A stretch of DNA of 17,103 nucleotides, taken from contig JAIPFN010000115.1 of the NCBI GenBank assembly GCA_021736615.1, positions 1 to 17,103 on the forward strand. The letters run 5' to 3'. The notes beneath the pieces were generated by a model, which saw nothing but the letters and a program-made list of their open reading frames with translations, ran no database searches and was not told the origin of the DNA. This DNA comes from Phycisphaerae bacterium (GTDB lineage Bacteria > Planctomycetota > Phycisphaerae > Sedimentisphaerales > Anaerohalosphaeraceae). Position numbers and translations under genes: made by a program. Positions 6,400 to 13,442 of this stretch are shown in pieces. Every line of letters starts with the position of its first letter. Within the stretch, counting starts at the first letter, position 1.

Positions 6400-7506
6400 A
6401 TGGCAACGAAAAGCACCGTTACTTTAAGCAGTAATGGCAAATATTGGCAGGCTTCATATTATGACACTTTGGGAAGGCGAAAAGCTAAAAGCCTTGGTCC
6501 CAAAAAGGAGCTTTCAAGACGACAGGCAAAGGTCAAATGTGATCGTTTTGCTGCTCAATTGATTCTCAATCCTGGAAGCGCTGACACTTCTCGCTCTTAT
6601 AAACTAAGTGACCACCTCGAACGATATTTTAACAGTCGAACTGACCTTCAGAAATCTACACTAGATTTGCATCGTTTAACAGGCAGCTATTTAAAAGAAT
6701 TCTTTGGAGAAGAAACCGATATTAACCGTATCAATCGAGCATTAGCCTCTGATTGGCGGGCAGCCATGGCCAAAGGTAAACTTAGCTTTCATAAAAAAGG
6801 GAATCCAATGTCAGAGGCGTCCGTATGTATACATGCCCGCAATGCTAAAACGATTTTCGGTTATGCCGTAAAAGACGACCTGATCCTATTCAACCCCTTT
6901 GACCGCCTTAAAGGAAATGCTGCTGAGCCGGACAAGGATTGGAAATACGTCAGTATCGAAGAGCTTGATAAACTGCTTGACGCCTGTCCGAACATAAACT
7001 GGAAATTATTGATTGCTTTATGCCGGCTTGCAGGCTTACGCAGGGGTGAAGCATTGGATCTGAAATGGTCATCTATTAATTGGCAGCAGCACCATTTTAG
7101 TGTGATCGCAATAAAAACCGGCCGTCGCAGAATCGTCCCGATCGTGCCGAAATTATATCAGCTGCTTCTTGATGCATTTGATCAGGCAGAGGAAGGTCAA
7201 GAGTTGGTTTGTCCGATTTCACGACACTGCCTGTGGCGTAACTTCCAGGTTTATCGCAAGCGGGCAGGGCTAAAAAAGTGGAAAGACGCCTTTCAGGTTT
7301 TGCGAAGGAACTGTGAAACTGACTGGGCACAAGAATACCCCCAATATGCGGTTTCAAACTGGATCGGACATAACATCCAGGTATCCGCCCGCCATTACCT
7401 GCAGGTCCCGGCAGAGCTATACAGCAAGGTCGCTGCCACAAACAAGCCACAAACTGCCACAAAAACTGCCACAAAACAGCACGACGACCAACACGCAAAA
7501 AAATAA
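6400..7506 (+). CDS. Tyrosine recombinase / phage-type integrase
   Basis: A 368-residue protein starting at ATG 6400, with AGAAGG upstream. It has an N-terminal arm-type DNA-binding part (1-60), a SAM-like core-binding domain (about 70-180) and a catalytic domain (about 195-340). Catalytic residues visible: R214 in AGLRRGEA, K239 in IKTGRRR, R302 in FQVLRR, H324 in IGHN and the nucleophile Y333 in ARHYLQV. Box II is Q299-x-x-R302 rather than the common His-x-x-Arg. The C-terminal 25 residues are repetitive (Thr-Ala-Thr-Lys) because the DNA there is a set of direct repeats. The gene ends 37 bp from the 3' end of a tRNA gene, which marks this as the element's integrase beside its attachment site. 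Its last codons overlap the terminator of the convergent tRNA. Confidence 0.95.
   Translation: MATKSTVTLSSNGKYWQASYYDTLGRRKAKSLGPKKELSRRQAKVKCDRFAAQLILNPGSADTSRSYKLSDHLERYFNSRTDLQKSTLDLHRLTGSYLKEFFGEETDINRINRALASDWRAAMAKGKLSFHKKGNPMSEASVCIHARNAKTIFGYAVKDDLILFNPFDRLKGNAAEPDKDWKYVSIEELDKLLDACPNINWKLLIALCRLAGLRRGEALDLKWSSINWQQHHFSVIAIKTGRRRIVPIVPKLYQLLLDAFDQAEEGQELVCPISRHCLWRNFQVYRKRAGLKKWKDAFQVLRRNCETDWAQEYPQYAVSNWIGHNIQVSARHYLQVPAELYSKVAATNKPQTATKTATKQHDDQHAKK
7434..7476 (+). repeat. Four phased direct repeats, candidate integrase arm sites
   Basis: (T/A)GCCACAAA(C/A) occurs at 7434-7443, 7445-7454, 7455-7464 and 7467-7476, with starts 11, 10 and 12 bp apart, about one helical turn each. They lie inside the integrase 3' end, 70-110 bp from the tRNA. 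Integrase arm-binding sites are commonly short direct repeats close to the crossover site, so a binding role is a reasonable inference. A coding repeat by chance slippage is the alternative. Confidence 0.5.
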
Positions 7507-7539
7507 GTCCTTGTAACTTATTCCCTTACAAGGACTTAT
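7497..7539 (-). terminator. Intrinsic terminator downstream of the tRNA
   Basis: Arms 7503-7516 and 7526-7539 pair perfectly over 14 bp (core AAGTCCTTGTAA / TTACAAGGACTT) around a 9-nt loop. Read on the minus strand the hairpin is followed at once by seven T (7497-7503), the form of a rho-independent terminator for the tRNA transcript. It overlaps the stop codon of the convergent integrase gene. On the + strand it lacks a T-run. Confidence 0.75.
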
Positions 7540-7543
7540 AAAG

Positions 7544-7617
7544 TGGGCGATACTGGACTTGAACCAGCGACCCCCTGCGTGTCGAGCAGGTGCTCTAGCC
7601 AACTGAGCTAACCGCCC
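7544..7617 (-). tRNA. tRNA-Val (GAC), probable attachment site
   Basis: Reading the minus strand from 7617, a 74-nt cloverleaf forms: a 7-bp acceptor stem GGGCGGT/ATCGCCC with one G-U pair, a 4-bp D stem GCTC/GAGC, anticodon stem CCTGC/GCAGG with loop TCGACAC (anticodon GAC, valine), a 5-nt variable loop and T arm GCTGG-TTCAAGT-CCAGT, then discriminator A. CCA is not encoded. Position 33 is C where U is nearly universal. The element's integrase ends just beyond the 3' end, so this 3' half is presumably the att core. The matching second copy would lie left of the window. Confidence 0.93.
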
Positions 7618-7627
7618 CAGTGGGAGT

Positions 7628-7657
7628 ATAATATCTATATTTCCACGCCAAATGCAA
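7628..7657 (-). promoter_or_regulatory. Candidate promoter of tRNA-Val
   Basis: On the minus strand, TTGCAT (7652-7657) and TATTAT (7628-7633) are 18 bp apart. The -10 ends about 10 bp before the tRNA 5' end, a suitable distance. The -10 is 5 of 6 to consensus, the -35 only 3 of 6. Confidence 0.45.
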
Positions 7658-7732
7658 GTGTTTAACCTGAAATTTTTATATTTATTGAAAAATTTGCAAG
7701 ATTGCTGCCTTAAAGCCTTTATTTATAAAACT

Positions 7733-8635
7733 TTATGGCTTGTGCAGAAAGCCAATTGTCGATTCCATTATTCGATTGTGGACTTCGGTGGTTTTGTCCT
7801 CCTTTGTCTGTTCCTGGAGGTCCTGGAGATTTGCGCGGCAAAAATGACAGCCGAGTTTGTTTAGGTGGAAGTCAACATATTCCGCCCAGGGTTTTTCGAG
7901 TGTTTCGAGCAAATACGCACCGATAGTGCTTCGCTTTGGACAACTCGGCCGGGCAGAGTCCCATACCTGAGTAAGCATGGACTCTATGCCGGTATCGCCG
8001 AGCGAGGACAGGTCGCATTTCTGAACATACCCGCGGATTTGCTTTATGCAGCGGTGCTTTATGACGGCTATGTGCTGCTGGGAGATATCCATCGCTTTTG
8101 CGATATCTGTATTTGACAGCTGACAATAGAACAGCAGTTCAACGGTCTGCAGTTCGCGGAAGTCCAGATTGGCCTTGTAATTTTTGACAAGCTCGTTAAG
8201 GGCATCGCCCAGGGCGGTCAATTGGGCGGAGCGATCCTCATCACGGCCGACATATCTGCTTGCCGTCAGTTCATCAGAGGCCAGATTAGAGAAGGCGTTC
8301 GACGATGATTCCTCCGAGCCTGATTTGCCGTAGATGTCCTGTATGAGCGTTACGTGCCTGGAATGGGCGCTGCGGTAGGTGTCTGCGATCTTGCGGCGGA
8401 GGATAGCAAACAGGTAGCTCTCGACGGGCGATTCCTGCCTGAATGACGGGAGGGATTTGATAAACGCGATGAAGGTGTCCTGGACGACGTCCTCGGCGTC
8501 GGCGCGCTGGGCGACCTTGGCCCTGGCGAAGGAGACTAAACGTCCCCTGAAGCGGTCTATCAGTTGAGACCACGCTTGCTGGTCGCCGGAGCGGATGCGG
8601 TCTATCAGATATTTGTCCGCTGCTGTCGGTTTCAT
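7733..8635 (-). CDS. ECF-like sigma-70 factor with C-terminal zinc motif
   Basis: A 300-residue protein, longer than a typical 180-200-residue ECF sigma. Sigma region 2 (about 10-85) includes DRIRSGDQQAWSQLIDRF and the DAEDVVQDTF helix that contacts core polymerase. Region 4 (about 145-205) has LQTVELLFYCQLSNTDIAKA and a helix-turn-helix MDISQQHIAVIKHR. The C-terminal extension (205-300) contains HLNKLGCHFCRANL, a His-x5-Cys-x2-Cys pattern recalling the zinc motif of anti-sigma factors, so self-regulation is possible. This layout occurs in planctomycete sigma factors. No clear ribosome site precedes ATG 8635. The upstream region carries an unusual array of TTTACC motifs that may control it. 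Confidence 0.85.
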   Translation of the reverse strand: MKPTAADKYLIDRIRSGDQQAWSQLIDRFRGRLVSFARAKVAQRADAEDVVQDTFIAFIKSLPSFRQESPVESYLFAILRRKIADTYRSAHSRHVTLIQDIYGKSGSEESSSNAFSNLASDELTASRYVGRDEDRSAQLTALGDALNELVKNYKANLDFRELQTVELLFYCQLSNTDIAKAMDISQQHIAVIKHRCIKQIRGYVQKCDLSSLGDTGIESMLTQVWDSARPSCPKRSTIGAYLLETLEKPWAEYVDFHLNKLGCHFCRANLQDLQEQTKEDKTTEVHNRIMESTIGFLHKP

Positions 8636-9098
8636 GTTTTATTTGTCCGGTTTTGCGGCCGGGTGTACCAAAAGTTTACCGTTCTTTACCGTTTTTTACC
8701 GTTTTTTTACCATTTCCTTTACCGTTTTGATCTGAATTTCAATCTATTTTCATTATTTATCCTCATTTAAAGGCGTTTATGGCACATGTTTACCAAAGTT
8801 TACCGTTTTTTTACCGGTTTTAATCGGCCTTAAAACATTACCTGCAATGTCCTGTAAGTGGCGAATATATAATGCCCGTCTATAATTGCACAAACTTACT
8901 TGTTTCATGCGAAAATGGGCGTATTTTTGCCTGTCTAAATCGCCTAAGTCGTTTGCGCATAAGGGATTAAAAAATAGTATTTTTTTTGCAAATAGCAAAA
9001 TAGTGTCATTGCATTTAATTCGATTTTGATCAAGGCGGCGGGAATTAATTACGAATTATCCCATTGTAGAATACCTACGCATTTACCGGAAGGCCCTA
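8636..9098. other. 463-bp intergenic region
   Basis: Between the sigma gene and the membrane-protein gene. It holds the TTTACC array (8675-8815) and AT-rich sequence around 8970-9060. A 73-codon minus-strand frame (8777-8998) runs through part of the array and lacks recognisable features or a ribosome site, so I do not call it. I see no convincing terminator after the membrane-protein gene. Confidence 0.6.
8675..8815. repeat. Helically phased TTTACC array upstream of the sigma gene
   Basis: On the + strand TTTACC (often TTTACCGTT) starts at 8675, 8685, 8695, 8706 and 8718, then again at 8789, 8799 and 8810. Steps are 10, 10, 11 and 12 bp, a 71-bp gap, then 10 and 11 bp. All copies have the same orientation (GGTAAA towards the sigma gene). 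The last base of the first cluster lies about 40 bp upstream of the sigma start codon at its nearest. The regular one-turn spacing suggests a protein binding side by side on one DNA face. Confidence 0.75.
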
Positions 9099-10655
9099 TC
9101 ATACCATGGTTAGCAATATCACTACTGCGATTATACCTATGACTGTCAGTATTCGCAAGACTACTGTGTAATATCCCTTTGTCGCGGCGTTTAGTATGAG
9201 ATATATCACGCAGATAACCAGTGCGATTCCGATCGCCGAGAGTATATGATATGCCCAGGATTGCCTTGCGGCCTTATATACCCCCAGCTTGTTTTCGGCA
9301 AGACGCTGAACATTTTGGGGTAAAAGGTTAAGAAGTATAGCCTGCCTGTGAATATTCGATGCTTTGCCGCTCAGAGACTGTGCGAATTGATCCTCTACGA
9401 GACCGTAATTCCATAAATCATCCCTTGATATCGAATAGTTTTCGACCCTGCCGTCATATTGCGGCAATGAGCGGGCAACCTGGAATATTCTTTCGGCTAC
9501 TAGCTGCGTTGCCTGGTTTTCGGCTTGTGCCTTTGCGGATTCATAAGAGCTTGCCGGGTTTTGAGAATATGCTATCAAGTAGTGATTTCCGGGTCTTGCG
9601 TTTGAGTAAGCATCTAGGTTTTCGAGCCACGGCCTGTCCTGGAAACTGACCACTTCTTTATGGCTGCTGGTTTTAGTATGAGTTTCGATCGTAATCTGAC
9701 CATCTTTGGAAGTTTTAACAATGTCCGGTTTGCCGGGGACTCTGATAGTGACTGTACTGTGTGGGTGTTTTGATAAAGTAACACGCAATGCAATTCTGTT
9801 ATCGTAACTTTCTATTGAATCGATCCCCACTGAAAGGGGTATGAATTCTGTTTCCGGCAAAAGCTGCTGGAAATAGCTTACTGCCTGAGCGAATACGTTT
9901 TCGTCGATTTCGTCCCTGTATGTTACCAGTGCAATTTTTTTGGGAATGGGATGATCTTGAAGAGCTAACTGTCGAAAATATTTTTCTGAACGAGCGGCAA
10001 TGCCTCGCAATGCGGCAGATATAGAATAATAATTGCTTGCGGTGAACTCCTTTTCCATGCCGGGTGACCATACGGCAGGCAGAGGCTTATCGGCGGCAGC
10101 TTCGATCATCTGGGGGTATTCGGCTACTGCTATTTGTTCTTGGCGTGGCGATATGTGTCCGGCCCTTAAGTAAAAAATACTTAGAACACCCAAGGCACCA
10201 ACTCCGAGCGGGATAAACAGCATTGCCCATTTTTTTCGAATTATCGCTATAACAATAAGTACGACCAGAGCGAGCAAACCGATTAGAAGAATCAGTGAAG
10301 TAAAAGCCAAATTAGGCGTGACACTAGTATGCACAACATTGGGCTGGTTGCGTGTTACCTTTACGCTGCCGTCAAGACTGTATTCGGCAACCTGGTCGCT
10401 GTTGTTTGAGCTATTGCCCTGTCTGACATGCGTATCCTGTACTGCCTGGACACGTGCGGCAGTCGCCCTATTCCGGACAAGATGTTGAGACTCGGTCGAG
10501 GACACGAAATGCAAACCAATAAATACAGTAAACAGCATTACAAGGCCCAACGGTATGAAGAGCAAGGCCCATTTTTTACTTATTATCGCATAGATTATCA
10601 AGGCTAGAAAGCCTGCGATAAGCATTAGCATTGGTAAAGCTAGAAAAACAACCAT
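9099..10655 (-). CDS. Membrane protein with duplicated N-terminal module, unknown function
   Basis: A 518-residue protein with AAGGA 9 bp upstream of the ATG. Residues of about 5-50 and 115-165 are two copies of one module: two hydrophobic helices joined by a basic turn, reading AIISKKWALLFIPLG in the first and AIIRKKWAMLFIPLG in the second. A long soluble region follows (about 170-460), with no motif I recognise; part near 380-400 is Ala/Gln-rich and helical. Two more membrane helices close the protein (about 465-515). The soluble part would therefore sit between membrane anchors, possibly in the periplasm. It lies 185 bp downstream of the kinase gene and may be part of the same transcription unit, but the hairpin cluster between them makes this uncertain. 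Confidence 0.8.
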   Translation of the reverse strand: MVVFLALPMLMLIAGFLALIIYAIISKKWALLFIPLGLVMLFTVFIGLHFVSSTESQHLVRNRATAARVQAVQDTHVRQGNSSNNSDQVAEYSLDGSVKVTRNQPNVVHTSVTPNLAFTSLILLIGLLALVVLIVIAIIRKKWAMLFIPLGVGALGVLSIFYLRAGHISPRQEQIAVAEYPQMIEAAADKPLPAVWSPGMEKEFTASNYYSISAALRGIAARSEKYFRQLALQDHPIPKKIALVTYRDEIDENVFAQAVSYFQQLLPETEFIPLSVGIDSIESYDNRIALRVTLSKHPHSTVTIRVPGKPDIVKTSKDGQITIETHTKTSSHKEVVSFQDRPWLENLDAYSNARPGNHYLIAYSQNPASSYESAKAQAENQATQLVAERIFQVARSLPQYDGRVENYSISRDDLWNYGLVEDQFAQSLSGKASNIHRQAILLNLLPQNVQRLAENKLGVYKAARQSWAYHILSAIGIALVICVIYLILNAATKGYYTVVLRILTVIGIIAVVILLTMV

Positions 10656-10683
10656 TTTTTTATTTCCTTATTTCAAACTAGCT

Positions 10684-10839
10684 GCGGGCAAGATGCCCGC
10701 ATTACGGATCAACGTCGGCAAGATGCCGACATTACGAAAAAGCCGCGGGCTGGAAGCCCCCGCTACGATACAGCGTGTGCTGAAGCACACCATACGATCT
10801 TGTTTTTTTAAGCACAGTAACAGCGTGGGCACGGCCCAC
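10684..10839. repeat. Cluster of five REP-like hairpins
   Basis: Five short hairpins follow one another: GCGGGC-AAGAT-GCCCGC (10684-10700), GTCGGC-AAGAT-GCCGAC (10714-10730), GCGGGC with an imperfect partner (10745-10763), GTGTGC-TGAA-GCACAC (10775-10790) and GTGGGC-ACG-GCCCAC (10825-10839). Each is followed by a variant of ATTACG/CTACG. Start-to-start distances are about 30, 31, 30 and 50 bp. The stems differ in sequence yet keep pairing. They lie between the kinase stop codon and the next gene, where REP elements usually sit. Confidence 0.85.
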
Positions 10840-10840
10840 C

Positions 10841-13390
10841 CTACGGTTTATTTTCCATATACAGCGACGACATTAATTCGGGCTGATCACGTTTTGGCGG
10901 CCAGGCGAGAATCACTACTGATGCGATAAATATTATTGCCGCTAGCATCAAATTTTCTTCAGAAGTCCTGCCTTCAAATAGTTTGTCCGATTGGCCGGAA
11001 AACACTTTTTTCAGAGATTCAACAGTATAACTCCTGAAAAGTGCGTCGTGCATCATGAGTAATGAGATAACGAATCCTGACATAGCGACAATCGAACGTA
11101 ACATGTGACGTATACCATGACGGCGGCGAGCGATGATTATCGATGTCGCCGCCAAAGCCCCTAGAATTATTGTACCCAGAAAGAGTATCATACTAAGCAT
11201 AACTGCCCAGCCATTTCCTAACTCGTTTTGCATGCCCAAAGCCAATTCGGGGATCGCTCCCTCTATGATAACCGGAAAACGCACAGCAGCAGCGATACCA
11301 AGTATCAATGCGATAAAGAGCAAAACGTATCCGAGACCGGCAAGCAGGTATGCGAATGGTTTGAAAGATGGTTTGTAAAAACTTGACGCGAAAGACTGCT
11401 TCCGAGCGTACTGCGGTTGATCTGTTGTCGGTTGAGACTGTGTTGAATCATTACCTGTTTCAGTTGTCTTTGCAGGTTCGGCGCTTTGCTGTTGCGGGTT
11501 ATCATCGGTGCGCTCGCGCTTCGGGTTTCTGTTTCTTCCGGGAATTTTCGATTCCTTTTCCCATAGCATTAGCTTGCGCCCCTGCTTATCTGTAAACTGT
11601 CCGGTTAGGATCATTATCGTATCGATGATCTGGCCGATACCGAAGAATCCGAAAGTAAAGAGCCACAGTATTCCCGTCCCGATCTTGCCGACGTAAAAAC
11701 GATGGAGACCGCCCACACAGGAGAAAAGCATTATACAGGACATGAACAATGCAATAAAGCCGTTGTAAGGTGAAACGTCGGAGGCAGCGGCGGCTTGCGG
11801 CTTGACCGGTTTTGGAGCGGGTTTTGGCCGCGGTTGCGGGTTCGATTTTTTCTCTGCACCGGTCGGAGCAAATGGAGAAGCGATCTGCACGGCGAAAGCG
11901 GTACCGGCAAAAACACAGGCAAGCAACTGCGGTGGAATATGGGCAATATGACCGGCAATCCATCCGACAAATCCCACCCACAGAGCGGTCCAAAGCGACA
12001 ATCTCGTTTGCCGGTCAGGCGAAGCAAGCTTCCACCAATCAACAAAACTTATTCCAATGTAAACGACGATAAACCCAAACAAACTGCTTCTCACAAATCC
12101 GCCATAGTCTATAATAGACGACAATACCATAACCCCTATCAAAGGCATCGAAGCAATAAATCCCATAAGCGAGCGGCGTCCCATGCCTGCCTGATCACTC
12201 ATATCTGCAAACCACTGACGGCGGGCAGTAACGACTAATGCAGCTGTAAGTCCGATGACGAAAGAATAGATTCCGACATTCAACGTAGATGTTTTCACAC
12301 CGGCAACACCAAAGGCGGCACCTGCCAATGAGATCAATACTATAGCCATCAAAAAAAGTACCGCGCGTTGTTTGCTAGTTACAAAGTCCGCGTTCGCAGC
12401 CTCTTGCCATGTATAGGCAGCCGTCCTGACCCTGCGACCGGCTTCGTCGAGTCGGGAGTTTACAGTTTTTCCAGCATGATCGATCCTATCAGCGATGGGA
12501 TCCTTGCGATGCGGCAGGTCGTGTCCCATTTTTTTGCCGACTCGCTCTGCGACCATCGACAGTGAGTTCGGCGAAAAGTGCGACATACTGTTTTGTACCT
12601 GCTCGGAACCGAAAACATCTTCGACCATTTCCTGGACTGTCTGGTATCTTTCGGCGGGATCCTTGCAGAGGGCTTTCTTTATTACCCGCTGGAAAGGCTG
12701 CTCGATATTGTCGAGTTCCGCGTCTGCGGTGAGGTGTTTCATGAGTACTTCGGCGGGGCTTGCTCCGAAGAACGGTACCTGGCCGGTTACCATTTCATAC
12801 AGAAGCACGCCGAGTGCGTAGATATCGACGGACCGGTCGTAACGCCCTGCTCCGATCTCCGGGGCCATGTAGTGAACGGTACCGACGGTGATTGTCTGGG
12901 CGGAATTCTGGCTTGAGTTGATGGCTTTGCTCAGGCCATAGTCACCGATCTTTACCGCTCCGTTTTCATAGAAGATGTTACTCGGTTTGAGGTCGCGGTG
13001 GACGATTCCGCATTCGTGCAGATACGACAGGCCCTTTGCTATCTCTCGCAGAAAGAAGGCCGTCTTTTGTGTGCCGAGACCGCCGGGGGAATCTTTGATT
13101 AATTCCGACAGCGACGGGCCAGAGACGAATTCCATTATAACGAAGGGTTTTCCTTCGGCGTTATACTTGACGTCAAAAATGCTCACCAGGTGCGGGCTTT
13201 TGAGGTTCATGCACTGGGTAATGCCGCGAAGCTCGATCTGCTCGTAGTTCTGGATAACCTTAAGCGCGACCTGACGGCCGGAATCGCTGACGGCATAGTA
13301 AACCTCACCGAAACCACCAAAACCTGCGCCTCGCTCGATAGTATAACCTTCAAGCGGCCGGTCACCATGTTTATATTGAAATTGTCGCAT
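10841..13390 (-). CDS. Membrane Ser/Thr protein kinase with TM2 domain
   Basis: An 849-residue protein. The Hanks-type kinase domain (about 16-270) has the glycine loop GAGFGGFGEVY (21-31), Lys44 in VALK, the catalytic HRDLKPSN with D133, a DYG instead of DFG with D150, and the APE motif. A linker follows, then a block of about six membrane helices (335-510), a Pro/Lys-rich linker, a TM2 domain around 545-605 (GGLHRFYVGKIGTG then GIGQIIDTIMIL), a Gln/Thr-rich disordered stretch and four further helices to the end. All key kinase residues are present, so it is probably active at the cytoplasmic membrane. It lies 39 bp after the FHA-like gene, whose product could read phosphothreonine marks. 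The signal sensed is unknown. Kinases with varied membrane tails are common in Planctomycetota. Confidence 0.93.
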   Translation of the reverse strand: MRQFQYKHGDRPLEGYTIERGAGFGGFGEVYYAVSDSGRQVALKVIQNYEQIELRGITQCMNLKSPHLVSIFDVKYNAEGKPFVIMEFVSGPSLSELIKDSPGGLGTQKTAFFLREIAKGLSYLHECGIVHRDLKPSNIFYENGAVKIGDYGLSKAINSSQNSAQTITVGTVHYMAPEIGAGRYDRSVDIYALGVLLYEMVTGQVPFFGASPAEVLMKHLTADAELDNIEQPFQRVIKKALCKDPAERYQTVQEMVEDVFGSEQVQNSMSHFSPNSLSMVAERVGKKMGHDLPHRKDPIADRIDHAGKTVNSRLDEAGRRVRTAAYTWQEAANADFVTSKQRAVLFLMAIVLISLAGAAFGVAGVKTSTLNVGIYSFVIGLTAALVVTARRQWFADMSDQAGMGRRSLMGFIASMPLIGVMVLSSIIDYGGFVRSSLFGFIVVYIGISFVDWWKLASPDRQTRLSLWTALWVGFVGWIAGHIAHIPPQLLACVFAGTAFAVQIASPFAPTGAEKKSNPQPRPKPAPKPVKPQAAAASDVSPYNGFIALFMSCIMLFSCVGGLHRFYVGKIGTGILWLFTFGFFGIGQIIDTIMILTGQFTDKQGRKLMLWEKESKIPGRNRNPKRERTDDNPQQQSAEPAKTTETGNDSTQSQPTTDQPQYARKQSFASSFYKPSFKPFAYLLAGLGYVLLFIALILGIAAAVRFPVIIEGAIPELALGMQNELGNGWAVMLSMILFLGTIILGALAATSIIIARRRHGIRHMLRSIVAMSGFVISLLMMHDALFRSYTVESLKKVFSGQSDKLFEGRTSEENLMLAAIIFIASVVILAWPPKRDQPELMSSLYMENKP

Positions 13391-13414
13391 TACAATCCAT
13401 TTAAAATTATTATC

Positions 13415-13442
13415 GCTAATTGCTTATTGCTAATTGCTAATC
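13415..13442. repeat. Heptanucleotide repeat GCTAATT
   Basis: Four tandem 7-bp units, GCTAATT, GCTTATT, GCTAATT and GCTAATC, run from 13415 to 13442, with a further decayed unit after. The array covers the stop codon and the last codons of the FHA-like gene (minus strand), so it contributes its final residues. A related array lies at 16116-16150. Confidence 0.7.

Noticed and set aside
7097..7498. 133-codon minus-strand frame opposite the integrase
   Set aside because: It is the antisense shadow of a well-supported recombinase gene and contains no recognisable domain.
8777..8998. 73-codon minus-strand frame as a gene
   Set aside because: It runs across part of the TTTACC array, has no ribosome site or recognisable domain, and lies in an AT-rich spacer.
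10684..10839. CRISPR-like array
   Set aside because: The repeats are not identical, each unit is its own hairpin, spacers are only about 13 bp or lacking, and no cas gene is near.
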